Positions 1 to 14,268 of a stretch of 64,000 bases of DNA are shown here, one piece after another (within the stretch, counting starts at the first letter, position 1; every line of letters starts with the position of its first letter). This DNA comes from Cardiocondyla obscurior (Eukaryota > Arthropoda > Insecta > Hymenoptera > Formicidae): positions 1,736,001 to 1,800,000 of the forward strand of contig NC_091882.1 of the NCBI RefSeq assembly GCF_019399895.1, in the 5' to 3' direction. Made by a program: the position numbers and the translations under genes. Below the pieces are notes generated by a model, which saw only the letters and a program-made list of their open reading frames with translations, made no database searches and was not told where the DNA came from.

Positions 1-3000
1 ACGGTTCCACCAAATTGAAACGACTGCGCGTGGAGCGGTATCGTCCGCTAAACGGCCCGCGGTTCCCAAGTGCGGCAGACCGATGAGTGGACCGAAACAA
101 GTCGGTGATTCGCGTGGAATATCGCGCGATCCGGAGACGATGATCGAAGAGGCGGACGCTACCGGAAGAACTGAAGGGACCGGCTGCTGTGTGTGCGTGA
201 CCGTGCCCCACAGAGCTCTGACAGCTCCACGGCGAGTGGCCTCGCTTAAGTCTCGGCTGGCCCCCACCTGTCCAACGGGGGGCACCAGCGATTGGCCGCT
301 GCTGTCGGCTACAGCGGCAATTGGCACTCCGACTATGCTTTCGGAAAATTTCCTCCGTATATCGTCCGGTTCATAAGCCCAACCTCCACGTGTTCGCACT
401 GGGCCTCACGTGGGGAGAAAAGCGGGATCCGCCAGACTAAAGGAAGGGATCAAGCTCTCGAAAGAAAAGAGATACTGTAAATGGACCCGAAGAAATTTTT
501 CAACTCGGAATTAGTCATCAACGGTAAATGATTTGCTAGACACGAGGCCACCGGAACGTTTGTCGATCCGATGTGCCAGCTATACGCGAGATCTACCTAG
601 AAGAAAAGACTGCTTTTCTTCGGGATTCTGAATAAACGAAATATATGGGTCGTAAATGGGGGTCCTGAGATTTTAATGCACAGAGACGAGTTAGAATTTT
701 CTTTAAAAAAAACCGACGAATCGTATACGAGCCTGATTTTTATTCATTTCCAGCTGTTAATACTGTCAATAAAAATATATTATTTTCACAAATGCTATGC
801 TTTAATTATCCTAAAAAAAATTTTTTTTTATTTTAAATACGTTGCGTGCGTTGAAGCTGTTTCATTATTAAAAGCGTTGGCGGAACTGCTGTATCGTCTT
901 CTAACACTACTTCTAGCGTGGTGTTAGGCAGGAGAATTCATTGACCTCACGCGAAATCGATCGAAAAGTTAAATCGTTCGAATATACAAAGTTGTAAAGA
1001 ACAAAAAAAAATATACATATATAAAAATTGCTAAAACATATGTTACAGATAATATCTAATAATACCAACGATTTAAAAAATATTAATACGAATAACGGAT
1101 TGCAATCTTAATTTAGAAATTTATAAAAGTAAAATAATATTTGTGCTAGAAAACACATGGTACCAGTATTATAAAAAATACTAAAAAATCGATTAAAACT
1201 ATATTCTCGATGAGAGACGGAAGGAAAAGCATTACGAAAGCGTCTCACAGCTGAGAGAGGAAAATACCGTTTTTCACTGACTTCAGCGTAACGTGTACAT
1301 TTTCTTTTTTTTTTTATTTTTTTACGTTTGTCTTCGGTTTAATCTAAATGCGATCTGAAGAGTTTAACTACGACATTAATTTAATACGCGCTAACCAGTC
1401 CCGACATCATCGCTCGCGCATCGCGAAGTCGCATGCTCGTTGACGGATACGTGCCGCATTTAGAACGAGGGGGGGAGGGAGGACAAATATCTAACGGAAT
1501 GAGGGGACGCGAGCCAGCGTCTCATCTGCCGATACAAATTAACGCGCGGTCCAGCTTATGACCGCGCGGATACCTAGATACGCCGTCGCGGTACTTGTGC
1601 AGATTGTAGTTTGTCGTTCGTCGTCGCTCGCGGCTACGACTTCGTGTTACTAGGATAAAAGGTGAATGACTCGCTACTTGGTACTCATCCCACCAACAGC
1701 ATCCCGCGCTCCTCGTTTGGAGGGGTAGCGCGTCCTTCTGCCGTGCCTATGCGCGATAGAAACGAGGAGAAACGAAACGAGAGAGAAAGAGAGGCGAGAA
1801 GAGATAGATAAAGAAAGGGCCGAGAAAAGAAAAGAGAAGAAAGACGAGATACGACTGTCCGTAAATTACTCGATCATCTTCGAGGTTCGATTTGTCGGAC
1901 GCGTGCATCTTTTTGTTATGCCGCGACGCCACGGGCCCACTTTCGTGAGAAAATATATAGATCTTAACCGCGTTCGTACGCGTGCTTCCTGCCTCGGTTT
2001 TTTATTTTTTTTATTAATCGCACGTGGAACGCGCGGCCGAATATTAATCGCCGTTGGAGAACGTGCATCGTCAATGCGCGCCACGTTTGTTCGTCACGTA
2101 ATCGAAATTGCCTTTCGTCACGTTAAGCAATTTTTACAGAAAAAAAAAGAAAATTAATCAAAACCCAGAAAAAATTAATACTAATTAATTAATGTTATAC
2201 TTCAAAGAATATGTTCGAGTTCTTTTTTTTTCACCGTATTATTGTTCATAATCTCGATACGTTAAATAATGATTTTTATCTGTCGGATATCGTATGCTTG
2301 ACTTTTTCGACAAAATTGTTTGTTAAAATTCTATTTAAGCGTCGTTGCTTAATAATACATTTCGAAAATAATGAAACTATTCGTTGAATTTATGACGAAG
2401 ACGATGTCAGTAGCCGGCTCTTGCAGCAATTCAGGCACTCTTTTTTTCTATCACGTTGTGCTTCTATATGCCAACGGCGATTGTGCAAGATACGAACCTT
2501 CCTACGTACCTATCGAAGTTTGCGCAACAGACAACATCGAAACGCCGCCGTACTGATGTGGATCTTCTCTTACGAACAACCATACGTCCATGAAGTCGGC
2601 GCGGTAACTTTAATCAATTTCCTGTCGCGATAAAGATTTTCCTAAATTGTTAAGTTCGTCAGTTTTGACAGTCGCTATAAATGTTCTTTGTACGTGCTGT
2701 TACATGGTCTTGAAACGACTGCCGCTAATTCGAAATAACTAGTTTTCAGATTATCGAGTTTTTCAAGGTCCGAAGGCACGGTCAAACTACTTTGGATTCT
2801 CTCGGGAGACTTTTTTTTTTTTTTAAATATGAGAACCATTAGAATTACTTGAGAAAGAAAAAAAAAACTACATTTAATTTCCTTTCAATGCCCGCGCTGC
2901 TCGAAGGATGTCTAATATAGCGCATAAATATCTTACTGGTCTCGTTTGCATACATTCTGTAGAATTACTAATTTATCTCGTTAAATATATAAATTTAGTC

Positions 3001-3026
3001 ACAAGAAATTTATTCATCGAGAAATA

Positions 3027-3045
3027 AATATATATATATATATAT
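3027..3045. repeat. (TA)n microsatellite
   Basis: About nine TA units in AT-rich DNA. Confidence 0.85.
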
Positions 3046-3479
3046 TTTATAAAATCTATGGTGATAAAAATAAAATTAATCTAAATTAATTTAAAATTAT
3101 TTAACGCCCATATCGTGTAATTATTCGTTCGCCGTCTCTTCGTCAATTGCAAGACGTTAAAATCAAGCGAGGAACTTTCGGTAATTAATTTGACGTCACG
3201 AGAGTTTTTCGATGCGAAACGTGATGCGTTTTCAGTATCTGGCAATTTCCTTCGGTAGAGAAAACCAGTCTCGTAGACGTGGATCTAATCAGGAAACGCG
3301 GCATCTTATCAGCGCGCAGTGGCGGCGTCATCTCGACCGTCGTAGTTAAGGTACGGGCGATCTTAATCGCGTTCGAGCGCTACTATGATCCTAGGTCGCC
3401 GAAGGACTCGGAAGTCCAGACGCGCGCGGTATCGTCGTCACTTCGAGCTGCGCCTGGAGTTGTGCTCCACTAGCGGGCT

Positions 3480-3830
3480 GGGAAAAAGTGAAAGACACTA
3501 CGAGAGGAGGATGCGAAAGAAACGGAGCAAAGAATTGGAGGGGAGGAGAGATAAGGCGATGCCAAGAAAGGAACGGAGATAGAGCGAGAAGGCACGAGGA
3601 AGAGGAGACGACGCGAAGAGGGTGACGTCGGCTGCAAGATGCGAGAAGGCGCGGGAGGACAGGAGGAACCCGAGAATAGAAGAGAAAAGTGGGGAATATA
3701 TAAAGAGGCAGGCAACGCCGGGAGAGGTGGAGGAACATTAGAAAGGACGGAGAATGAACTAGAGTGCAAACGAGCAATTGAGATGAGAAAGGAAGAGAGA
3801 CGGAGAAAAAGAGAAGCGGAGACGGCTCGC
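3480..3830. repeat. Purine-rich (G/A) tract
   Basis: About 350 bp strongly biased to G and A on the plus strand. This produces long Arg/Glu-rich plus-strand ORFs and Ser/Leu/Pro-rich minus-strand ORFs without protein character. Confidence 0.7.
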
Positions 3831-6800
3831 TCGAGTTGTCGAGGCGATTGTGCCGATGTGCGTGGCAAAGTTTTGAGCCGGGATCTCCCTGACCTAACCA
3901 TTCTGCCTTCTCGCGCCTCTGCGAGGCGACTTTGTCACGGCACGGTCTGACTGGTCGACTATTTCCTAAGGACCATCTCGTACAATGGCATAATATTTGC
4001 ATCGTAAATCACGGACGTCGCGGCGGACGGAGGTGCGAAGATGCCGAGCCGAAACAAATGCCTCGAACGAGATCCAGGGACATCGCTTCGAATGGATTTT
4101 TTAACGTTAAACCTCGGGAAATCGCTTAACTTTCCACGGACCGTGTACGGCGGCGCGTATGAATGTGCGCAATCTGCGATTCGAGTAATACAACATCGGG
4201 ATGATACATTCGACGACAGTCGCGTGTTTACGTATCGCATGGCTCGCATTACCGGCGACGCGCCTTCTCATTGCTTTGCTCTGTTTCATTCTCGCTTCAG
4301 CTGGAACTCCACTGAGAGCTCGCAGCCGCTCTCAGTACGACGCAATGCACAGCCTCTAGGTCGGACGTTCACCCTGTCCCGAGACGGTCTCGCGTTCGCG
4401 AATGCTGAATCTCGATTGTAAATTCAGTGATAACAAACGATTCAATTAAGAAAAAAAAAAGAGAGAAAAAAGAAAGAAAGAATACGCCGAGAATATTATA
4501 AAATATAACAAAATATTTTAACTTCTATTACTCTAATAAAATTAATAATAAAAAAATTTTACCAACGTCGCCTTGCATCAATTAAAAACGAATTAGAAAT
4601 TTATCTTATTCAGCGGCATCACTGAGCGTCTCGAGCCCTCCCGATGCTCGATTAGTGACAACTGACAGCTGGTTCATTTAAATTGATTGATAATAATGAT
4701 TTTTTTCGCGTCAGAAGGAAAGAAAAAAAAAAAAAGAAAGAAAAAAAAAGTCACCCGTCGACGATAAATCTCTCGTCTATCTACTTGAGAACTTAGCATC
4801 TCTGCCTCTGCCCCTACCGTTTTTCTCGCAAATCGATTCCAGCTGGATCACTGACCCGACGGTGCGCCACGCCACTCCTCCAATACGGGCTTACGAATTA
4901 TCGCGGGACCGTGTAGTCCAGGAGGGCCTTACCGGCGTACGTGGCACGCGAGAAGGTACCTTACCTGGCCCAAAACGAACGGCATCTAGCTAACGATATA
5001 TAGAAGCGATTCACCAATTCGAGGCACTATCTAAGCGCCTTGAGCGGCGGTGAATAAGTGACGATAAGTAGGTAGATGGGTAGCTAGGTAGGCAGAATAG
5101 ATAGGTTGGTTGACTGCTTGCTCGTTAGGTGCGTTGACCCTCCCGGCGTGTCCAACGTTCAACGAGAGTTAGAAGAGAAATAGAAGTGTGGAAAGAAAGA
5201 GAGAGATAAAGAGCGGAAAAGAGATGAGGAGGGAAAAAGGGATGTAGAAAACGAGAGAGAGATATACTGAGATCGGTAGAGGGGAGGGGAGAGAGGTCGC
5301 CCGGACGAGAAGTAGAATTCGCGAGTCCGCCGTCTATTCTCAAATTGCCTAAGTACAGCCGAAAACTGACAGATCGTTGAACTCAGTCTCCGAACGGGTT
5401 TAGCCATTGTGAGATTAGCATTTATACGATCTACTGTTAGAGCATCGTGTCATGACCGGAGTTAAATCGCCGAAATTTGTATTAGAATGTTTCTTATGCA
5501 TAATTAAAACGTCAGAAAATTAAGTCTATTAAAAAAAAAAGATTTTTTTTAAATATATTTTTGGACGCTCGGTCACGCGCACGCGGAAACTTTAAATGTA
5601 CAACAAGAATAATATCTAACGACACATCATCGACGAATGTTCGGGATCGCTGTGTTCGTCCGGTGCTCGTTCGCTGAAACGTACCTATACACACCTTAAG
5701 ATGCAAATCAATCAACGCGTCTTACTTTTCGAGATGTGACTAAGAATACGACTAGTTATTCATAGATCCTGAGTCATCGCACGTGAGGTTACGAAAGTAA
5801 TTGCCCACTAAACGAAAGTAATCTGATTGATTAGTCATAAGTAGAAATCTCGCGAGAGAAATCGCGCTTTCTAGGAAATCTTTGTCACCCGGCTGGGAAA
5901 TTATTTTGCGACATTGCGATTATACTTTGACGATCACAAAATTATTTTTTTCTTATAAGCAGTATTTATTTCGGCGCGATTTAATTTTACTAAATTACTT
6001 TCCGTTTCAAGTTCTTTTTTTTTTTTTTTCTCCGAGTTACGAGATAAAATCTGACGCGAATGAAACGCGATATGATAGATATATTTTTCTTTTCGTGATA
6101 ATATTCGCAAAGAGAGAATTTCGCGCATAATGATAAAAGGAACGATGCATATCCGGAGATCGGACCATTTTTAACAGCTTTAGTGCATTCTCACGGTTCT
6201 CTCTTACTTTCCCCTTAGAAAAAAAGGAGTAGAGGGAGAACCACCTTCCTCGTCGGGGAAAGTGAAATCAGTCACCTGCACGTCTGCACGCGTGCTCATC
6301 TTGTTCGCTGATCTTACCTGTCGCGTAAATCAGAGGGACGATCGCGACCAATGCTATCATTAATAATGCAACGCATTAATACAGCCACAACGTTAAGACG
6401 GACGAATAAGTGTGTTGGGGCATAAAACGAAGAAATCGTATATATGTTATTTTCTTCCAATATTTTTACGAAAATTATTCGCGTTAATTATTTCTCGCGT
6501 AGACATATTTATTTCAAATTGTCAGAATTTTCAACTTTATCATCAAATAATCACGAAAACGTTTATGAAATTTAATTTAACATTTAAATATTTAGATTAC
6601 GTATTCTTCGAATATTTTTCAAAATAATTTATGCGTAACAAAATTTTATATCGTATGTTATTTACGTTTGAACAAGCGGCGTGAATCGAACATATTTTCA
6701 CTGCTACTTTTAGTGGTGGATCGCTTTCACGTATGTGTCGGTACACGTATCATCCCTAACGCGTGATCGATACGCGATTCGAATCTTGATCGAGAAGTAC

Positions 6801-9800
6801 GCGTGCGGTATGGCATACATAAGCGTGCGCAGCATCGACAAATGGGGATCGACGTACACCGAAAGACAGATATCGCGTTTTTCGCGGCGACAGCGGTTAG
6901 CGTACGTAATTCCTAGGCGGCAGAGGCAGGGGATGAGAGAACGGGGAGAAATCAGTCATCGGCAATCCGGCCGGCGCGGTACATACATGCGATACATGTG
7001 AAACTCGACGCGCACGACGCTATAATAAAGTCACGTTCGCTAGCTGCCGTCGCCATATCTGCCATTCAGCGTGCAAGTTTGCAATTCGCAGCAATAAAGA
7101 TTGCCGATTATGCGAGAGTGAAAGAAACGAAAGTCTATGCGATCTAGGTTACTGAAATAGAAATAGTTCGCGTATAAAAATTACCGCGACAGTCGCAAAG
7201 TTTTAAGACAATTATTTTTTTTTTTTTTTAACCGAGTAAAATAGAAACGAAATTAAGCTACGAAGTTTTGTAATTAAATATGCGTTATAGAAGCGAACGA
7301 AAAAGCAAACGGAGTTATCAGATGCAACGAAAACTGGCACAATGTCAAGATATTAATCGTGGGTTTATTTAGGAGCGCGGAATTAATATTAAAAAAAATA
7401 CCCGCGGAGTATTCTCTTTTTACGTCGCCTTCCTTCCTTTCTCCTTTTATCTTCACGGTAAGGTGAGCAATTATTTCGCACGGTACACACTACCGGCTGA
7501 CTTTCACGAGGCTTTCTTCTTTAGCGATCAACTTGCAACGCAATTCCCTCACAGATAACCTACACGTATATGCGGTCGTGCGCACATTTCCTATCGGAGG
7601 AGAAACGCGGCGACATTGTCGTGACATTCACAATTTCCTGTGGACGAAGGAAAGTTGCACGCCATTACCTCTACCTATCTATCTATATTCCCCGTCTAAA
7701 TCATCAACGGCCGACTAATTACGTATTTCTTATTTAAACTTTAATACACGCGTTCAATCCTGAATATTTTCATAAAAAAAAGTCAATTCCTAACAATAAA
7801 TTAAAATCTGCTTAGAAATAAATAAGCCAGAAGCCCTTTTCCACCTTTTGTAAATCAAAAACAATATACGTCGCGATGTTGATTAAAAAAAAGTTCGCTC
7901 GATGCTTCAGTCAAGTTTTAAGGAGGAAACGGACGGAAGGAGAGCCGGCTGCTTCCTCACGACCAAGAGACAAAGTCAAACGGCGGAGCCCTGGCTTTGA
8001 AATAGAGAAAAAAAAAGAGCGCTCGAACCTTTGGTAACTCAGATCCGCGAGGTCACGAAATAATATTCGACCGTACGTTTCGGCAAGTGTCATTAACCTC
8101 CCGCGTGGTCTTCGCGGCGAAACAATTGCCCGGTCTAGAAATAGCGATCGTCGTCTCACGCAATCGATCCCTAAGGCCTATACCAATGCGTCCCATAGGT
8201 CGCGAATTGGGCGTTGCCCTTTCCTGGCTGTTACGGCCGACTCGGACGGACGTGGAGGAAATGTGGAATGCCACGTGGGGGCCCTTGCGTGTCGACGCAA
8301 CTCACCGAAAGCATCATCCTTCCTCCCACCGCGGGGGAATTTTTCGTGCCGCCGAAATGGAAAAAAAAGCGGAGGAGGAGAAGGGCACAGGGCGCGATAA
8401 TAGCAGCTGAGGCACCGCGTTGCGAGAGCGAAAGGGAGAGGTACCGGCTGCGCGCTCGCGCTCTGAAAATTCGAAGATCCACGTGGATGGCCCGTTGTCG
8501 AGTAGTGTTGCAATCCTGCAGTCAAACTTCTTCTGGTCTTTCCGTTCTTGTTCTTTTTCCTTCTTTCTCAAGACTTTGCCTCGCTCTTTACGATGTCGAA
8601 AACGCTTTTGTGTATTTCCCACGGGACGAGAGGCGCAGCCGTAAGAAGTAAAAAGCGGCTCTGTTTGTTAATTTCGTCCCCGAGAAAATTAAATTCACAT
8701 TCTGACCCCGATCGAAAAGTATTTAGTAAAATATGAAAAATAAAGGATTGCACCCGGCGCGGTATTTAATGTAAAATCTGTTTCCGACTATAGATCACGA
8801 AAGGTAAATTAAAAAATAGTAAGGCGCTCTGATATATTTCGCGTCGAGTCGTCGCGTCGCCTCATAAATAATAATAGCGATAAATATAAAAATTGTTACG
8901 ATTACGTCATTTGTTCGTGCGTATATTACGCGGAATGTGAACATACGAGCTATTTCGAACGCACTCATGCGCGTGTAACACCGACACCGTGCGGTAGAAA
9001 CATCACGCGAAACGAGCACGGCTGTCCACGGTAACGTGCACTAACTCACGGGACTGATCTATGGTGTCAGGGTCCGCGGCTGCCGAGACTGATAACTCTA
9101 TTAAAAGCCTGCATCGCCAGCATTGAACTTCTTGGCCTAGATACGAATGCGCGAGGCGACAAAAAGAGAAAAGGTCGAAGTAATATTAATTCGCAGCCGC
9201 GAGTGCCTAACGAGATCGCGACGGTGAGATTCGCAATTTTAATTAAATTGTCGTAAAAAAAAAAAACGTCCGGGCACGGGAATCGACCGATAACAGCGAC
9301 GGCGATTATTTTAAATCACGTACGACCGGTACGCTCGCGCGTGCGTTTGGCCTATCGAGTAATTAGTATGCCCGTTCATTTTTCAAACGTCCACATTGCG
9401 CCGTCCCGTTACAGTTCGACGTAACGGGTAAATTTGGTTGCTCGGGGGAACGTTAGCCTCCTCGGTCCGGCAATCACGTCCCAGAAAGAAAGTATCGGAA
9501 GACGCGCTAGAAAGCCTTCGGGCGAGACCTAAATATTCTCGAGAATAATACGGGCGGAACGGTATATTTGGTGGAGATCCCGTAAGACGAATTAACCGCT
9601 TCTCACGGCTGACCGGATCGGCGAGCGATCCGAACGCGACGCTCGGTTTTGGCGCAGCCGCGGTGCCCGCGCGGGATATGCCTCCTCCGCGTGCAAGTGG
9701 GTTGGCAGCCGGATGTAATCGCGAGAGGAGCGTTTGATAATGCGACGGCGACGAGAACGACAACGAAGACGAACAGCCGGATTTCTTTTTTCGTGCGGCC

Positions 9801-12800
9801 GAGCGGTTCTCGCACGCGGCCACGGCTAACTGTATTTTGACTTTGTGGCCTGAATTGCGGTAACACGGTAACTGGCTCCAGTACGCGACACCTCGGAGTA
9901 ACGGGCCATATCTCGAAGGCACGGTTCAGGCCTTTACGCATGTAGGTACCTACATAAAAGGCACTCTCACGTATATACGTCATGCGGCGCGCAACTTATA
10001 TGACCGGTGGGCGTATGTGTGCACCGCCGAACAGACGCGGTATAGGTAACGTGTGCAGATGCGCAACGCTCGAAGAGAAAGAGAGGAAAAAGAGAAATGG
10101 GAGAAAAGAAAGAGAGAAAGAAGAGCCGAGAGAAAGAGAGAGAGAGAGAGAACGGAGGAAGAGAAAAAGAGAGAGATCGAGTCGTTGGTGGCGGTTTATC
10201 GTATGCGTCCGGTGTACGTCCGCTCGTTCGCGTTGCAACCGTGAATGTAGGTACAGTTAGGTATAAGATACCCGCCGACTCGAGTCTGTAGGTCGGAGGC
10301 ACGGGACGCGCAGTCCCGAGCGTGTATATCCTTCGCATCCGGGGGATCGCCTTCGAGACGACAGCAGGACCTTGGGCCTTAACCCACTCTTACTTGGAAA
10401 GGGACTAGCGACGGCCTCTCTTCTTCCGCGTTTGCTGCGCATGCAGCGGGGACGACGCGCCTTTTGCAACTGCTTTTGCACGGCCACTCGACTGCTCGCA
10501 GGCATGCGAGCGTTTTTACCAAACATTCTAACGCGAACGGATGCCTGCCGTGTTTCATTCAAACTATAACGCGAAGGATACGTTACGTAAACGTTCGAGC
10601 AATCTCATAATTGTCCGACGCGACCAACTCGCGCGTACCTTGAAAATTATCGCTATCGCGTCCTTCATTTTTGTCGGCAAAGAACGAATTTGCAGCGGCG
10701 GGATTTACGATGCGGGGAGAAGGAGGGAGGAGGAATCTTGACGATCGCGCGGAGTACGTACGAATTACGCGGCGATACGTAAGATTGAAAGTAAATCGCG
10801 GGAATTCGCGACGCGGCGGTGGCGATCGTCGTTGAAACCGACGACTCTTTTCTAAGCTGTCTTTCTAAAGTTCCTATTCCCGCGCCGGTCGATACGCAAC
10901 GGCGGTCGTCGCGACGTATGTAAACCTACGGAAGCGTGCCGTGGATCCAGCCGCTCGCGTGCCGCGGCACGCGACACGTGACTCCGGATCCTCCACGATT
11001 CTCCCGACACAAACAGGAAAGAATCAGGAAGTGTACGCCAGAGAAAGGTATCCCTTTGTACTCGCGGCGAGTGAAAGGTATCCCCTTTCGCCCCGGTTCG
11101 CCATTCACCCCTTTCTTTCTCGAGTCCGTTTTCTTTCTGACGTGGAAAAAAGCGCAGCTGGCCCCGCCAGTTTTGTTATTTCCCAAACCCTTTTTACGAA
11201 AATTTCGGGCTTCTTGGCCGCAGCTTGTACGCTAGCGCGATCTCCTTCCGGGTGTTCGTATCTCGCGTTGCATCTAACGTCGGACTGGTTTTCCGGTAAA
11301 AAAAAAACCGAGAGTGGGAGGGTACGAGTAAAAGTGATGAGAAAAAAAAAAAGATGCGAGCAGAAGGATGGCGATCACGAGAGGGGAAAAAGAAATTCGG
11401 GTAGTTTTCGGCGTCTTTTGTGCCCATATGCCGCGCTATCCACTTCTATCTGACCCGCCGATGACGATCGAATGAACGCGACAAGGAATCGATCACTTCC
11501 TGGTAACCGTCGAATTTCATCCTCGAGAATCGACGGCTGAAATGGACCCGGAAGCTGCCGCGTAACTCACGGCCTACGCATGCAACGAGAATTTCAGGAA
11601 CGCGTCGACTATTTTACCGAGAACTTAAAGCGTACAATGGCTTATCTTAAGACGAAGGAAGTAAATAATGCGAGAAATTAAATATAAAAAATTAAAATAC
11701 AAATTAATTCGCGAAAATAAATTATTAACGAGAAAATTTCTTTGCTCAATTCGAAATAATGTCGACGACAATAATATTTCAACTTGTGATCGATATGGAC
11801 TTTCTGCGTGAAAAATTTTCAAACTTTCTATTACAACCCTTTCGCCACCCGCAGCGAACGAGCTTCGCAACCACCTGAGAAGGCCGGTGAAAGAAACGTT
11901 TAGCTCTACGAATGCCGACGAAAAATGCAGATGTCCGAGTATTGGTCGGCAATGGTCCGGATATATAGTACTGACCATTCAGGCGGTCAGCTTGCCTCCG
12001 ACGAAAAATGTCTTTTTAATTGGCAATTAGGCGCGTCGCATGTCCCTTTCCCAGCTGTCATGTAACCGCGGATGAATCACGCGAATCGTAGGCTACGGTG
12101 GGCACGCTCGAGTGCCTGCGTGAATGGGTTCAAAGGACGGCGAACTAAAAAGGCCCTAAAAGTTCCTCCAATGTCCGAACATTCTTTGATAATCCTCTGG
12201 ACACGGCATTTTGTACGGCCGAGTGGCCGGCATACACTCGCCATTGAGCAGCCACGCGCGGCGATGACCTGCGGCGGCGCGTATCCAGGAGCGACGAAAA
12301 GGATAAAGGAACGCGAATGAACGACGGAAAAATAGGACGTTGAAAGATGAAACATCTAGATTTTACACATTTTTCATCATTTAATTTGACGGATAGCCGT
12401 GCGCGCGGCAAGAGAATAACCTCATCCGTTTGCAATACTTTCGAGATGTGTCACATGCATTTTTCGTTGCCAATAGGATAAAACTATGCTCGAGGATACT
12501 CGTGAAAATTTATTTAAAAAAAAGTTTTTTGCATGATAAAAAGGTTAACGTGTATTTAAATGAAATACTAAATATATATAAACTCATGTGCTAGTTTTTT
12601 AACTCTCGCGTAAATTTCTATTTTTCTTTTGGAAATGTCAGAAAATTAAGTGCAAACAATTTCGCGATAAAGATAAACGCCGTCCTAAAAAAACGCGATA
12701 ACGCAATTGAACATCTACTTGTAAGTACACGTTCGAAGAAACAACGTCAGATAAACAATAGGAGCGACTGTCACTTTAGAAAATGATAAAAGAATCGCGG

Positions 12801-13911
12801 CAGCATATCGGCGGACTTTGAATAGCCGCGGACACGCCTTAAACGTGCCATTAAATCGGCCACTTGGCACCAGAACTCGAGTATTTGGCACGGCTTGAAA
12901 AATCCGTACTTTACATTCTTACGAACGCGAAATAAAGTGTCGAATTATATTCTTTTAACATTGGCATCGCGTCGATACTTTACAAAATTAAATTAGACCC
13001 CTTCCCGTTCTTTATGAGCGTCAAGAAAACCATAGAATTTTACTGTCGCAAGTTCGATTATTTGCATAGCGACTTGCACGCGGGTTTGATATCAACGTTT
13101 ACCGTTGCAACGTCTAACAGTGTACGGTAATATAAATTCCAACCTATTCGTGTTCGCGTTACAGTATCGAAATTGTATTATCGCAAATTCCGATATTTAT
13201 GGTAATAATGCACGTTCGGTACCGTACGACGATGATGGAATCCGCAACGCCAATTTTATATCTTTATCATCGCGATCGCGATAGAACGAAGGGGGAGGAT
13301 GGGGGGGGAGGGGAAAGAGCAGACGGCGCTTACGTGCGCGGCTATCTTTTCCACTCCGCGCCTCTCACTACTGCAACGCTACTTTCTTCCTTCTGGCCGC
13401 GTCGATTCATTCCGACTGCTGATGATGTTTCGAGAACAGTTATGTGGGAGTCTGGGTCACGAGGCGTGGCTTCTATGGGGACACCATCCGCTGTCCCATA
13501 GAACCACAGTCCCATTGGCCAAGAAACGATCGCGAGGCACGGCCGGAATAATTATGTAACCTGCGCTTCGCGCGTTACGAGTTGGCACGGGCGTCCGTGA
13601 CGACACGGAGCATTGCCAAGGGTTGAAAAAAGAAGAACGGGAATGAGAAAGAAGAAGAGAGAGGAAAGAGAGGAAGGCCTCCTCGCCAGTTCTGATGACC
13701 TTTGCAACGGAGACGAGCAACGGCGGCAGCGCGGCAGGATCGCGTATGCGAATTTATTAACTTTCGTCTTGGCGCGCGCTCTCTTTCTTTTCGAATACGA
13801 TTGTCGGCGGAATGGAATTTACAAAAATAAAATATCGACGTTTCTTTTAAGCGCTTCTACGTATAATCGTAAAAGAAAGAAAAATTGTTGGAGTCGTTCT
13901 TTTGTACTCAC

Positions 13912-14268
13912 CGATTCGATGCGCAGCAGCGGAGTTAATTCTGCAACTAATCTGTAACATAAAGACAAAAAAAATTTATAGATGCGTTCAAGATAATATT
14001 TATTGTTTTAAGAATAATTAATTTTGTACACGACTTTAATTAGTTCGTTATTAAAAATTCTATTATTTGTAATTATTATTGGAATGTAAAAGCAATCTCA
14101 ATAAAAAAGAAGAAACTGTTAATTTTGTGTAAAGAGAAAATTCTTACCCAAGGGTTGCTCCGCCGATGTATGATGTCCATCCTGAACCTCCTCCTCCTCT
14201 CAGAATATCCAGAATGTTGAGTCACATACGCATTCACAACTTCCACTCGCGCACAGGACACTATAATC
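13912..14268 (-). other. Two exon-like blocks with conserved splice sites (14268-14148 and 13951-13912)
   Basis: Block B (121 nt) follows TATGTTTTCAG and ends CCCTTGG|GTAAGA. Block C (40 nt) follows TTATGTTACAG and ends AATCG|GTGAGT. Joined to the ATG exon at 15,344, the frame stays open through both (53+121+40 nt): IIVSCARVEVVNAYVTQHSG..., then ISCRINSAAAHRI. The amino-acid sequence is unconvincing, so they may be untranslated or alternative exons. Both blocks, the intron between them and the splice sites recur in inverted orientation at about 32.1-32.4 kb, where this frame contains a stop. Confidence 0.35.

Larger units (their letters stand above)
1..13905. other. Long stretch without a supported gene (left flank)
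   Basis: CpG-rich blocks (about 3.3-4.4, 7.9-8.6, 9.1-11.6 and 11.9-12.4 kb) alternate with AT-rich DNA. Purine tracts occur at 5,160-5,300 and 10,070-10,175, and G-runs at about 1,470 and 13,290. No ORF here shows a known domain or a convincing exon. If the ATG exon at 15,344 is real, this may be its first long intron. Confidence 0.5.

Noticed and set aside
3391..4002. 203-codon minus-strand ORF
   Set aside because: Same cause: complement of a GA-rich tract, with overlapping ORFs in several frames.
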